From NCBI RefSeq assembly GCF_017873215.1, contig NZ_JAGGKA010000031.1, positions 1-34,369 of the forward strand: a stretch of 34,369 nucleotides of DNA, given 5' to 3'. Shown piece by piece: positions 8,348 through 16,810 of this stretch. The notes beneath the pieces are model-generated. The model had not been told where the DNA came from, searched no databases, and saw only the letters and a list, made by a program, of their open reading frames with translations. The DNA is from Clostridium tetanomorphum. GTDB lineage: Bacteria; Bacillota; Clostridia; Clostridiales; Clostridiaceae. Within the stretch, counting starts at the first letter, position 1. Every line of letters starts with the position of its first letter. Position numbers and translations under genes: made by a program.

Positions 8348-9820
8348 ATGGCTATGATTATAAAAAGAGAATATGAATTATATCATGCTATTGTAGAGAA
8401 TATATTTGATGGCTTTGCTTATAACAAAATAGTATTGGATGAAAATGGGAGGCCTAAGGATTATATTTTTCTCGAGGTAAACGAAAAATTTGAAAAATTA
8501 ATAGGAATGAAGAAAGAAGAATTAGTTGGGAAAAAATGTACAGAAGTATTTAAGAATTATAAAGAAAAAGCAATTAAGTATATTGATGCTTGTGGTAAAA
8601 TCGCTTTAAATGGAGATACAATTAGATTTGAAGAATATTGGGAATGGGTAGATAAATGGGTATCTATTTTTGTTTATAGTGATAAAAAAAATTATTTTGC
8701 TGCAACCTTTATGGATATAAGTAAAATAAAAAATATTTTTTGTAAAATGACGGAAATGTGTTGTGATTTTGATAAGATAATGTATCTTTGCTTTCATGAT
8801 AAATTGACTGGACTTTATAATAGAGCATTTATTGAAGAAGAACTTATAAGACTTAATTGTGAAAGACAGCTTCCATTAACTATAATTATGGGTGATATAA
8901 ATGGACTTAAGTTAGTAAATGATGTTTTTGGTCATGATGTAGGGGATAAGTTTATTAAAAAAATTGCAAATATTTTAAAAAGTAGCTGTAGAAAAGAAGA
9001 TGTAGTGGGAAGAATAGGTGGAGATGAATTTTTAATAATGTTACCCAAAGTAAGTGAAGAAAGAGGATATGAAATTATAAAGAGAATAAAAGAAAGTTGC
9101 AAAAAAGAAAATGAAGATCCTATAAGACCTAATATATCTTTAGGAATGGCAACCAAGAATTCTATTACTGACAACATAATGGAAGTATATAAAAAAGCAG
9201 AAGAAGAAATGTATAATAATAAATTAATAGAAAGCAAAAATTTAAAAAAAGAGATAATAGCAGCTCTAACAGATATTTTAAAAGTCAGATGTAAAGAAAT
9301 GGAAAATCATAATAATAATTTAAAAGAACTTTCAATAAAAATTTCAAAAATATTAAATTTAAATAAAAATGATAAAGAGGCTCTAGAGTTATTAGCTAGT
9401 CTACATGATATAGGGAAAATAGGTATTCCAAAAGAAATTTTAGATAAAGAAGACAGATTAAATCAAGTAGAATACAATATAATGGGGAGACATTGCGAAA
9501 TAGGTTATAGAATAGTTTCTTCTATTCCAGAGCTTGCCCATATTGCTGATTGTATATTAAGTCATCATGAACATTATGATGGAAATGGATATCCTCAAGG
9601 ATTAAAAGGAGAAGAAATACCTTATTTTGCTAGGGTCATATCAATATTAGATGCTTATGATAATATGATAAACCCTAAATTTTATACAGAAAAAAAAACT
9701 AAATTGGAAGCTTTAGAGGAAATAAAAAAATTTTCAGGAACTAAGTTTGATCCTAATTTAGTTCAGATTTTTATAAAATTAATGGACAAAATGGAGAAGT
9801 ATTGTGATAATACTAAGTAA
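8348..9820 (+). CDS. PAS-GGDEF-HD-GYP c-di-GMP signalling protein
   Basis: This 490-residue soluble protein has three parts. Residues 1-130 are PAS-like (YHAIVENIFDGFAYNKIV, FLEVNEKFEKLIG, FMDIS). Residues 145-295 are a diguanylate cyclase domain with DKLTGLYNR, an intact GGDEF at 224-228 and an RxxD inhibitory site (Arg215-Asp218) five residues before it. Residues 305-485 are an HD-GYP phosphodiesterase with HD at 353-354, RHCEIGYRI, HHEHYDGNGYP with GYP at 414-416, and RVISILDAYD. Both catalytic halves look intact, so it could make or break c-di-GMP, with the PAS domain selecting the direction. No membrane segment is seen. It is monocistronic, with AGGAG before the ATG. The c-di-GMP-II riboswitch near 26180 is a possible downstream reader. 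Confidence 0.93.
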   Translation: MAMIIKREYELYHAIVENIFDGFAYNKIVLDENGRPKDYIFLEVNEKFEKLIGMKKEELVGKKCTEVFKNYKEKAIKYIDACGKIALNGDTIRFEEYWEWVDKWVSIFVYSDKKNYFAATFMDISKIKNIFCKMTEMCCDFDKIMYLCFHDKLTGLYNRAFIEEELIRLNCERQLPLTIIMGDINGLKLVNDVFGHDVGDKFIKKIANILKSSCRKEDVVGRIGGDEFLIMLPKVSEERGYEIIKRIKESCKKENEDPIRPNISLGMATKNSITDNIMEVYKKAEEEMYNNKLIESKNLKKEIIAALTDILKVRCKEMENHNNNLKELSIKISKILNLNKNDKEALELLASLHDIGKIGIPKEILDKEDRLNQVEYNIMGRHCEIGYRIVSSIPELAHIADCILSHHEHYDGNGYPQGLKGEEIPYFARVISILDAYDNMINPKFYTEKKTKLEALEEIKKFSGTKFDPNLVQIFIKLMDKMEKYCDNTK

Positions 9821-9844
9821 AAAGGTTATATATTTTAATAATAG

Positions 9845-9919
9845 AAAAATAGAGTGGAATAAAGAAGTAATTAATGTCTATAAATTTATGAAAGGTCTTC
9901 TTAGTCCTCTCTATTTTTT
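9845..9919. terminator. Interrupted hairpin between convergent genes
   Basis: AAAAATAGAG (9845-9854) pairs with CTCTATTTTT (9909-9918), and an inner AAGAAG/CTTCTT pair continues the stem across a long AT-rich loop. Both ends are A/T runs, so it could terminate the GGDEF gene from the left and the radical-SAM operon from the right. The loop is unusually large. Confidence 0.5.
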
Positions 9920-9963
9920 AGAATAAAGAGAATATAATAGGCATTTTCTAGTAAATGTCAATT

Positions 9964-10653
9964 TTACTCTCCTACACCAAAATCTGTGTTCTGGTAAAGA
10001 ATTTCTATATTATTCATTTCATCTAGAAAACTATAATTTTCTCTAAACCATTTAATAAGTTCATTATCCCTTTTAATAGAAGTACTATTTTCTGTAAAAA
10101 TATTTATAGTACCATAAGAAAAATTATTTAGAATAATATTAATATCATTTTTTATCATTTCTTTTGTTTGACCTTCTATGCCTACAATGATACATACAGA
10201 TTGAAAGTATTTTTTTACTTCAGTATAATCCTTAAAGTTGGCATTTTTATTTAAAATATTATTTCTGAAATTGTTGTCAAAGGTTTCTACTCCTATTTTA
10301 AATATTATTGGTATCTTAAAAAAATCTCTCATATCTTGGAGTCTATTTCTATAGATCCAGTGGCTTTCTAAAAATAATTTTTCTATTTTTTTTTCTTTTG
10401 TGATCTCTTTTATTCTTTCTAAGGTGTTTTTAGGAAGTTCAAAGCAGCTTCCAGAGTTTATTATTTCTAGTGCCTTATATTTTCCTGTTATATTATTTAA
10501 AACTTTAAAATTTAGATTATTTATGTCTGCTTCATTTAGTGAATTATCTTTTATATAGTCACAGAATGAGCATTTTCCCCAAAAGCATGGAAATGCTTTT
10601 AAAAGAACAATTTCTCGTCTGTTTTTATTTTTTATAATACTATATCTATTCAT
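9964..10653 (-). CDS. Small radical-SAM protein with a C-x4-C-x2-C cluster motif
   Basis: 229 residues. The cluster motif lies near the N-terminus: Cys23, Cys28 and Cys31 in FPCFWGKCSFCDY. That is C-x4-C-x2-C rather than the common C-x3-C-x2-C. A GSCFELP segment, FLESHW, KIGVETFDNNFRN and VGIEGQTKEMI follow and look like the strands of a partial TIM barrel of the Elp3/MiaB-like type. It lacks a TRAM domain or any extra Fe-S domain. The chemistry is not assignable. It is 15 nt downstream of the nucleoside hydrolase and surely co-transcribed, so a nucleoside-related role is possible, but this is inference. Confidence 0.7.
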   Translation of the reverse strand: MNRYSIIKNKNRREIVLLKAFPCFWGKCSFCDYIKDNSLNEADINNLNFKVLNNITGKYKALEIINSGSCFELPKNTLERIKEITKEKKIEKLFLESHWIYRNRLQDMRDFFKIPIIFKIGVETFDNNFRNNILNKNANFKDYTEVKKYFQSVCIIVGIEGQTKEMIKNDINIILNNFSYGTINIFTENSTSIKRDNELIKWFRENYSFLDEMNNIEILYQNTDFGVGE

Positions 10654-10668
10654 ATTATCACCATCATT

Positions 10669-11649
10669 TTAATAACTATATTTATTATTGGAAAGAATTA
10701 AAGATATATCTTCTTCAAATTCTTTAAAAATAGTTTTTAGGAACAGCTCCATAAATCTATGTGCATTTACTTTATTAAGTACAAAGCAGTTAGGTTTATT
10801 ATTATAGAAAGAAGCTACATCAACAACGCTTTGACCAATAGATATGTCTTCTGTGGCAATATCTACATAGGAGTTGAATCCAGAACATAAACTATTATCT
10901 ATAAAGTAAGCTATAGCTAAAGGATCATTTATGACACATCCTAAGGTCTTTTCTTGCTTCCAATGAAAATTTACATAAAATTTAGTTATATCTACAATAA
11001 AATTTGATAAAGAAGTATTAAATTGTTTTAAAAGTTCTATATAGTTTGGAGTAAGTACTATTTCTCTTGTAACATCTAGTCCTACCATAGTAAAAGGAAC
11101 AGCTATATGCCTATACACATATTTAGCAGCATGAGGATCTACAAAGTAATTAAATTCTGCTATAGGTGAAGAATTACCATGACTTTTAAAAGTTCCTCCC
11201 ATGGAAACTATTTCTTTAACTTTACTAAAGGTTTCATTATCTTTTTCCATAGCCTTAGCTATATTGGTCATGGGACCTAGAACTATAATACTCACTTCTC
11301 TTTCTTTTTTTATAGTTTTTAATATAAAATTTATAGCACCATATTTAATAGGTACTTTTGATATATCTGGTAGAAATGTATTTCCAAGGCCATCACAACC
11401 ATGAGTATCTTCAGCTGTAATAAGTTCTCTAACTAGAGGATATTCTTCTCCTATATAAACAGGTATATCTAACCTGTTTATTAAATTCAAAACTTTTAGA
11501 CAGTTTTTCCATCCTTGAAGGGCAGGCACATTTCCAGATACTATGGTTATACCTAAAATTTCTAATGCTTGTGATTTTAAAGCAAAAATTAAAGCTAAGG
11601 CATCATCAATACCTGGATCACAATCAATAATAACTTTTCTTTTTTTCAT
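10669..11649 (-). CDS. Inosine-uridine-preferring nucleoside hydrolase family protein
   Basis: About 326 residues. The N-terminal KVIIDCDPGIDDALALIFAL carries the calcium-binding aspartate cluster (DxDPGxDD, residues 9-16 from this start) of IunH-type N-ribohydrolases. GPMTNIAKAM, MGGTF, FNYFVDPHAA and NDPLAIAYF are further family motifs. The enzyme splits nucleosides into base and ribose in the cytoplasm as part of salvage. I chose the second in-frame ATG: AGAGGAGA ends only one base before the first ATG (11655), but the GGAG core is 8 nt before 11649. It is the first gene of a two-gene operon with the radical-SAM gene. Base preference (purine or pyrimidine) cannot be told. Confidence 0.9.
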   Translation of the reverse strand: MKKRKVIIDCDPGIDDALALIFALKSQALEILGITIVSGNVPALQGWKNCLKVLNLINRLDIPVYIGEEYPLVRELITAEDTHGCDGLGNTFLPDISKVPIKYGAINFILKTIKKEREVSIIVLGPMTNIAKAMEKDNETFSKVKEIVSMGGTFKSHGNSSPIAEFNYFVDPHAAKYVYRHIAVPFTMVGLDVTREIVLTPNYIELLKQFNTSLSNFIVDITKFYVNFHWKQEKTLGCVINDPLAIAYFIDNSLCSGFNSYVDIATEDISIGQSVVDVASFYNNKPNCFVLNKVNAHRFMELFLKTIFKEFEEDISLILSNNKYSY

Positions 11650-11956
11650 CTTCATGTCTCCTCTAAATTGAATTCTTAAATTTACATGCTAGAATATAGT
11701 TTTTAATGAAGAAATTTGGTATACAATTATATTTTGCATAAATGATAAAATTTATTTAAATTTATTAGTAAAGTTAAAAAAAAAATTAAAAGTTAAGAAT
11801 TACTTCATTTGAAAAATGGATAATAGATGATATAATGTAAACATATAATGAATAAAATGTAATATTAAAAATAATAAGGAATAAATAAGTCAATAAAGTA
11901 TATTTTTAGTAATTTATTGGCAATATATAGACATTTCTATTGAGGAGGAAATATAC
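11650..11956. other. Divergent intergenic region with a predicted chemoreceptor promoter
   Basis: No gene is seen. On the plus strand TTGAAA (11809-11814) and a perfect TATAAT (11831-11836) are 16 bp apart and probably drive the soluble chemoreceptor, leaving a leader of about 115 nt with no clear hairpin. No convincing promoter was found for the minus-strand nucleoside hydrolase, although transcription must start here. AGGAGG at 11944-11949 is the ribosome site of the next gene. Confidence 0.5.
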
Positions 11957-12808
11957 ATGGAATGGAAACATAAAATACCAAAGGATCTAGCTGAAAAAAC
12001 TGTAAGAATGTTATATGACATTACAGGGAAAAATGTAAATGTAATGGGAGAAGAAGGAGAAATTATTGCTACAGCTCAAAAAGAAAGGCTTGGTAATATT
12101 CATGAAGCAGCTAAAAAGATTATTGATGGAGAAATAGATTCAGCGTCAATTACTATAGATGAAGCAAAGAATCTTCAAGGAGTTTTACCAGGATACAATG
12201 GACCAGTAATTGTAAAGAATGAAATTGTGGGATGTATAGGTTTAACAGGAGATCCGGAAGTAGTAAGGCCTTTGCAATTAATGGCAGCGAAAATTATGGA
12301 AGATGAAATTGATAAAAGAATTGCAGAGAAAAGAAAACAGGAGACTATAGATATAGTTTCATCGCAAATACAAGAAGTTACTTCTCTTATTAAAAATATT
12401 TCTAAATCAGCAGAAGATATTTCAGGAACTAGTGAGAATATAAGAGACACTGCAAAGAAGCTTGAGGATGAAATAGTAAATATAAATAAGGTACTAGAAT
12501 TTATAAAAAATATAGCTAGGCAAACAAATCTTCTAGGATTAAATGCAGCTATAGAGGCAGCTAGAGCTGGAGAATATGGAAAAGGATTCTCTGTAGTTGC
12601 TGCGGAAATCAGAAAACTATCTTTAAATTCTGCAGATTCCTTAAAAGACATAGAACAAATATTAGAGGAAATAAAAAAGTTTATTATTTATATAGCTAAT
12701 ACTGTAGATGAGAACTTAATAAAAACTAATGATCAGGCTAATGAATTAGGACAAGTTGAGAAGAATATGTTTAGCATTGAAGATGAAATTGTAAAAATAA
12801 GTAATTAG
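11957..12808 (+). CDS. Soluble chemoreceptor: sugar-diacid recognition domain fused to a short MCP signalling domain
   Basis: 283 residues with no membrane segment. Residues 1-120 ([60 protein letters not shown]) match the diacid-recognition domain found in CdaR regulators. A coiled region follows. Then comes the MCP hairpin tip, [20 protein letters not shown] and [15 protein letters not shown], at about residues 193-228. The signalling domain is much shorter than in transmembrane receptors. It would be a cytoplasmic input to CheA/CheW sensing an internal organic acid or sugar acid. The gene is monocistronic with a strong ribosome site. The ligand is not known, and the CdaR-type name of the domain does not prove a sugar diacid. 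Confidence 0.85.
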   Translation: MEWKHKIPKDLAEKTVRMLYDITGKNVNVMGEEGEIIATAQKERLGNIHEAAKKIIDGEIDSASITIDEAKNLQGVLPGYNGPVIVKNEIVGCIGLTGDPEVVRPLQLMAAKIMEDEIDKRIAEKRKQETIDIVSSQIQEVTSLIKNISKSAEDISGTSENIRDTAKKLEDEIVNINKVLEFIKNIARQTNLLGLNAAIEAARAGEYGKGFSVVAAEIRKLSLNSADSLKDIEQILEEIKKFIIYIANTVDENLIKTNDQANELGQVEKNMFSIEDEIVKISN

Positions 12809-12842
12809 ATATAGTTATAAAATAATTTAAATTAAAGCAGTT

Positions 12843-12913
12843 GGAAATTTTGTCTGAATTTTATTGTTTAACAGTATTTTTGATATTTTCTATAAAATTT
12901 CAGAAAAATTTCC
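12843..12913. repeat. Inverted repeat with a long loop after the soluble chemoreceptor
   Basis: GGAAATTTTgTCTGA (12843-12857) pairs with TCAGAAAAATTTCC (12900-12913) with one bulge; the loop is about 42 nt. It is not followed by a T run and reaches almost to the -35 box at 12923. It could be a weak terminator or chance in AT-rich DNA. Confidence 0.35.
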
Positions 12914-12922
12914 TAAAATCTA

Positions 12923-12951
12923 TTGACAATAGCAAATATTAACTGTAAAAT
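12923..12951 (+). promoter_or_regulatory. Predicted promoter of the LacI-family regulator
   Basis: A perfect TTGACA (12923-12928) and TAAAAT (12946-12951) are 17 bp apart. The operator at 12963-12980 sits where transcription would start. Confidence 0.75.
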
Positions 12952-12962
12952 AATAGGTGAAT

Positions 12963-12980
12963 TGGGTAATCGTTTTCCTG
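12963..12980. promoter_or_regulatory. Degenerate LacI-type operator upstream of the regulator gene
   Basis: TGGGTAATCGTTTTCCTG matches the strong operator at 14021-14038 at 15 of 18 positions; the right half is degenerate. It lies between the -10 box and the ribosome site of the LacI gene, which points to autoregulation. Confidence 0.7.
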
Positions 12981-12990
12981 GGAGGTAATG

Positions 12991-13995
12991 ATGAAATCAA
13001 AAAAAAGTATATCCATTAAGGAAATTGCTAAATTAAGCGGAGTATCGGTGGCTACTGTATCTAGAGTTTTAAATAATAATGGTAGATTTTCAGAGGAAAC
13101 TAGAAAAAAGGTAATGGATATAGTAAATAAATTTAATTATCAAACTAATATGGTAGCAAAAAGTTTAAGAACAAGCAAATCAAATATCATAGGGGTAATA
13201 GTACCGGATATAACAAATGAATTTTTTGCTGGATTAGTTTTAGCAATTGAAAGTTACTGTTTTCCTAAAGGATATTCTGTGTTTGTATGTAATACCAATG
13301 AAGATGAAACGAAAGAAAATGCATATTTCACAGATTTAGCATCAAAGGGAGTGGATGGATTAATATATATTTCTGGTAAAAGTGACAAAATATCAAAAGA
13401 TAGTGATTTTTATAATACTCCAATAGTATGTATAGATAGAAAGCCTAATATTAGTAATGATGTTATATGTATAACTTCTGATAATTATAAAGGTGGATTA
13501 ATGGCCACAGAAACCCTTATACAAAAAGGATGTAAAAATATCTTAATACTTAGAGATTATAGAAGGTTATCTAGTGGAAATATGCGTTATTTAGGATATA
13601 AACATGCTTTAGAAAAGCATGATATAAAATTTAAAGAAGAACTCATAATAGATGTTAAGGTTAGCTTTGATTCAGCTAAAAATGCAGTAATTGATTTAAT
13701 AAAAAAAGGAATAAAGTTTGATAGTATATTTGCATGTACTGATTGGTTAGCTATGGGAGCTATAGCTGCTTTAAAAGAGAATAATATTAATATTCCAGAT
13801 GAAATTAAGATTATAGGTTTTGATAATATATCTATAGCTAAATATAGTCATCCAAAAATTTCAACCATAGAACAAAACAAGAATGAGATGGGAAAAACTG
13901 CAGCAAAAGTTTTGCTAGATATTATTGAGGATAGAACAAAAAAGATAGATGATTTGGTTTTGCCAGTAAATTTAATATTGAGAGAAACTACATAA
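12991..13995 (+). CDS. LacI-family repressor of the allose operon
   Basis: 334 residues. The N-terminal helix-turn-helix and hinge read SIKEIAKLSGVSVATVSRVL, NNNGRFSEETRKKV and AKSLRTSKSN, as in LacI/PurR/RbsR. The periplasmic-binding-protein-like ligand domain starts at IIGVIVPDITNEFFAGL and ends with STIEQNKNEMGKTAAKVLLD. The second ATG (12991) is preferred because GGAGG ends 5 nt before it; the first ATG (12988) is only 2 nt away. It binds by inference the TGGGTAA half-sites before itself and before alsB, repressing sugar uptake until the sugar or its phosphate is present. E. coli controls its allose genes with an RpiR-type AlsR instead, so the regulator has been replaced here. Confidence 0.9.
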   Translation: MKSKKSISIKEIAKLSGVSVATVSRVLNNNGRFSEETRKKVMDIVNKFNYQTNMVAKSLRTSKSNIIGVIVPDITNEFFAGLVLAIESYCFPKGYSVFVCNTNEDETKENAYFTDLASKGVDGLIYISGKSDKISKDSDFYNTPIVCIDRKPNISNDVICITSDNYKGGLMATETLIQKGCKNILILRDYRRLSSGNMRYLGYKHALEKHDIKFKEELIIDVKVSFDSAKNAVIDLIKKGIKFDSIFACTDWLAMGAIAALKENNINIPDEIKIIGFDNISIAKYSHPKISTIEQNKNEMGKTAAKVLLDIIEDRTKKIDDLVLPVNLILRETT

Positions 13996-14020
13996 ATTTC
14001 AAAGGGAATTTTATGAGGTG

Positions 14021-14038
14021 TGGGTAATCGTTTACCCA
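14021..14038. promoter_or_regulatory. LacI-type operator in front of alsB
   Basis: TGGGTAATCGTTTACCCA is a near-perfect palindrome with 7-bp arms (TGGGTAA/TTACCCA) around a CG centre, the classic form of LacI-family operators. It lies 25 bp after the regulator stop and 97 bp before alsB. A possible -10 (TATAAA at about 14050) lies just downstream, but no good -35 is evident. Confidence 0.85.
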
Positions 14039-14134
14039 AAATTATAAAGGTATAAAAAGGGAATAAATAATTTGTTTAAAAAGCAAATTGTTTTATAAAT
14101 AAAATTTTTTTCAATATTTTAGGGAGGGGAAATC

Positions 14135-15136
14135 ATGAAAAAAATCTCAAAAATTGTAGCACTTGCTCTTAGTTTAGTGCTTACAGGATCATTATTAGCA
14201 GGGTGTGGTAAGACAAGCCCTACAGAAAGTAAGAAAGGTAGTGAAACTAAGCAGGAAGAAAAGTCTTCTGGAACAGAAGTAGCTGTAATTCTTAAAACTT
14301 TATCTAATCCTTTCTGGGTATCAATGAAAGAAGGGATTGAAAGAGAAGCAAAAGCAAAAAATATTAAGGTAGATGTTTTTGCTGCAGCTTCAGAAGATGA
14401 TGTTCAAGGGCAGCTTAAATTACTTGAAAATCTATTAAACAAAAATTATAAAGCTATAGGTGTGGCACCTCTTTCACCTGTTAATTTAATTCCAGCTATA
14501 GCTCAAGCAAATAAAAAGGGAATATATGTAGTTAATATTGATGAAAAAGTTGATATGAAAGAGCTTAAAAATGCCGGAGGAAGTATAGTATCTTTTGTAA
14601 ATACTGATAATGTAAAGGTTGGAGAAAAAGGAGCAAAATTCATAACTGATAAATTAGGAGCTAATGGAGGAGAAGTAGCAATAATTGAAGGAAAAGCAGG
14701 AAATGCCTCTGGAGAAGCAAGAAAAGTAGGAGCGAAAAAAGGTTTTGAAGCTGCAAAAGGAATAAAATTAGTAGCTAGTCAGCCAGCAGATTGGGATAGA
14801 TCAAAGGCTTTGGATGTAGCAACAAATATGTTACAAAGATACCCTAATATAAAAGCGTTTTATTGTGCAAACGACACTATGGCACTTGGTGTAGTACAGG
14901 CTGTTGAAAATGCAGGAAAAAAAGACAAAATAGTTGTAGTTGGTACTGATGGAGCTCCAGAAGCAATTCAGTCCGTAAACGATGGTAAGTTAGGAGCAAC
15001 TGTAGCTCAAGATTCAGCTCAAATAGGAGTTGCAAGCTTAAATGAATTATTAAAAGCTTTAAAAGATAAACCAGAAATTTCAGCAGATAAAGAACCAGCA
15101 GTTATATCTGTAGATTCAAAATTAATAGTTAAATAA
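14135..15136 (+). CDS. alsB: D-allose/ribose-type ABC transporter substrate-binding lipoprotein
   Basis: 333 residues. A lipoprotein signal (MKKISKIVALALSLVLTGSL then LAGC) places the acylated cysteine at residue 24. A low-complexity Ser/Lys/Glu linker follows, then a type I periplasmic-binding fold of the RbsB/AlsB group: AVILKTLSNPFWVSMKEGIE, AIGVAPLSPVNLIPAI, VVNIDEKVD, NMLQRYPNIKAFYCANDTMA and VVGTDGAPEAIQSV. It captures the sugar outside the membrane for AlsC/AlsA. Assignment to allose rather than ribose rests on the downstream alsE-alsK-rpiB set, not on this protein alone. It has a strong ribosome site (GGGAGGGG) and is followed by a stem-loop that may keep its mRNA level above that of the membrane genes. 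Confidence 0.88.
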   Translation: MKKISKIVALALSLVLTGSLLAGCGKTSPTESKKGSETKQEEKSSGTEVAVILKTLSNPFWVSMKEGIEREAKAKNIKVDVFAAASEDDVQGQLKLLENLLNKNYKAIGVAPLSPVNLIPAIAQANKKGIYVVNIDEKVDMKELKNAGGSIVSFVNTDNVKVGEKGAKFITDKLGANGGEVAIIEGKAGNASGEARKVGAKKGFEAAKGIKLVASQPADWDRSKALDVATNMLQRYPNIKAFYCANDTMALGVVQAVENAGKKDKIVVVGTDGAPEAIQSVNDGKLGATVAQDSAQIGVASLNELLKALKDKPEISADKEPAVISVDSKLIVK

Positions 15137-15150
15137 CATAAAATAATTGA

Positions 15151-15214
15151 GGGCTATCGCATTAAGAAATTTATATACAATATATTTGTGATTTATTTTT
15201 AGTGCGATGGCGCC
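15151..15214 (+). other. Intercistronic stem-loop between alsB and alsA
   Basis: GCTATCGCATTAA (15153-15165) pairs fully with 15199-15211, using two G-U pairs, and a further GG/CC pair closes it around a bulge. The loop is about 33 nt. There is no T run after it, so it looks like an mRNA-stabilising or attenuating hairpin rather than a full terminator. This is common after the binding-protein gene of ABC operons. Confidence 0.65.
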
Positions 15215-15233
15215 TTCCAAAAAAAATAAATAA

Positions 15234-15245
15234 CCGGATATCCGG
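15234..15245. repeat. Perfect 12-bp GC-rich palindrome before alsA
   Basis: CCGGATATCCGG lies 22 bp upstream of the alsA start, in otherwise A/T-only DNA. It has no loop, so it is more like a protein-binding site than an RNA hairpin. Role unknown. Confidence 0.5.
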
Positions 15246-15267
15246 ATAAATAGGAAGAGGATAGTAT

Positions 15268-16788
15268 ATGGATCTTTTAGTTGAAATGAAAAATATAACA
15301 AAGAAATTTTCAGGGATAACTGCTTTGAATAATATGAATTTTCAGTTAGCGCCTGGAGAGGTTCATGTGCTTTTAGGAGAAAATGGAGCAGGGAAATCTA
15401 CTTTAATGAAAATATTAAGTGGAGTATATGAGCCAACTGAAGGAACTATTATTTTAGGAACTAAAGAGTATTCTAATCTTACTCCAAAAGATTCAAAAGA
15501 GAATGGAATAAGTATTATTTATCAGGAGTTAAGTGTAATAGATGATTTATCAATAGAAGAGAATATTTTTGTTGGAAATTTACCGGAAAAAAAGATTTTT
15601 GGTATACCAATAGTAGATTATAAAAATATAAGAGAAAAAACAAAGGAACTTTTAAGGAGAGTTGGACTGAATAGAGATCCAGCTACTTTAGTAGAGGAAT
15701 TAAGCATTTCGGAAAAGCAGCAGGTTGAAATAGCAAAAGCCTTAGCACAGAATGCAAAAATATTAATTATGGATGAACCTACATCCTCACTTACTATTGA
15801 GGAAACCAATAATTTATTTAATATAATAAAGTCATTAAAAAAAGAGAAAGTAGGAATTGTATATATATCTCATAAACTAAAGGAAATTGTAGAAATAGGT
15901 GACAAAGTAACTATTTTAAAAGATGGAAATTACGTTGGAACTAGGAACGCTAAAAATGTAACAGAGGAAGAATTAGTTACAATGATGGTTGGACGAGAAT
16001 TAAAATCAAAATATTTAAATACAGATAAAAGTTATCAGGGAACTAGTGAAGTTGTTTTTGAAGTTAATAATTTAACTAGAAAAGATAATAAAGTTAAAGA
16101 TGTGAGTTTTAAATTATATAAAGGCGAAATTCTAGGTTTTGCAGGACTAATTGGAGCAGGTAGAAGTGAGCTTATGAATGCTATTTTTAGAGCTGAACCT
16201 ATATCCTGCGGAGATATGTATCTGTTTGGTAAAAAATTAAATATATCAGAACCTTATGATGCAATAAAAGCTGGTATAGGGTTGATAACTGAAAATAGAA
16301 GAGAAACAGGGTTTTTTAAGAATTTTAGTATAAAAGAAAATATATCTATAGTTCCCTTTTTAAAAACATCCAAGGCAAAAGGAATTTGGGGACTAATAAA
16401 TATGGAAAGAGAAAAAAAATATTCATTAGAACAAAAAGAATATTTAAATATAAAGTGTTCCTCTGTAGAACAGAATATTACTGAGTTATCTGGAGGAAAT
16501 CAACAAAAAGTAATTATAGGGAAATGGTTGGCGGCAGATTCAAATTTAATTATATTTGATGAACCAACTAAAGGAATAGATGTTGGAGCGAAAAGTGAGA
16601 TATATTCAATAATGAGAAATTTATCTGAAAATGGAAAAGGGATTCTTATGGTATCATCAGAATTACCAGAGCTTCTTTCAGTATGTGATCGAATAGCAGT
16701 ATTTAAAGATGGAAAAATAAAAACTATTTTTACTAGTGAGGAAGCAACAGAAGAAAAAATTCTTCTAGCTGCTACTTCTGAAAATTAG
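15268..16788 (+). CDS. alsA: Sugar ABC transporter ATP-binding protein with two ATPase domains
   Basis: 506 residues with two tandem ATPase domains, as in RbsA/AlsA/MglA. The first has Walker A GENGAGKST (38-46), signature LSISEKQQVEIAKA and Walker B ILIMDEPTSSLT. The second has the usual degenerate Walker A GLIGAGRSE, a good LSGGNQQKV signature and LIIFDEPTKGIDVG. It powers import through the AlsC dimer on the cytoplasmic face. It lies 131 nt after alsB behind a stem-loop and 22 nt before alsC. The ribosome site is GGAAGAGG. Substrate is assigned from the operon. Confidence 0.92.
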   Translation: MDLLVEMKNITKKFSGITALNNMNFQLAPGEVHVLLGENGAGKSTLMKILSGVYEPTEGTIILGTKEYSNLTPKDSKENGISIIYQELSVIDDLSIEENIFVGNLPEKKIFGIPIVDYKNIREKTKELLRRVGLNRDPATLVEELSISEKQQVEIAKALAQNAKILIMDEPTSSLTIEETNNLFNIIKSLKKEKVGIVYISHKLKEIVEIGDKVTILKDGNYVGTRNAKNVTEEELVTMMVGRELKSKYLNTDKSYQGTSEVVFEVNNLTRKDNKVKDVSFKLYKGEILGFAGLIGAGRSELMNAIFRAEPISCGDMYLFGKKLNISEPYDAIKAGIGLITENRRETGFFKNFSIKENISIVPFLKTSKAKGIWGLINMEREKKYSLEQKEYLNIKCSSVEQNITELSGGNQQKVIIGKWLAADSNLIIFDEPTKGIDVGAKSEIYSIMRNLSENGKGILMVSSELPELLSVCDRIAVFKDGKIKTIFTSEEATEEKILLAATSEN

Positions 16789-16810
16789 ATGTAAAAAAGG
16801 AGTAGTATAT

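Noticed and set aside
12175-12651. Minus-strand ORF inside the soluble chemoreceptor
   Set aside because: Composition is the mirror of the MCP frame; no start context or domain.
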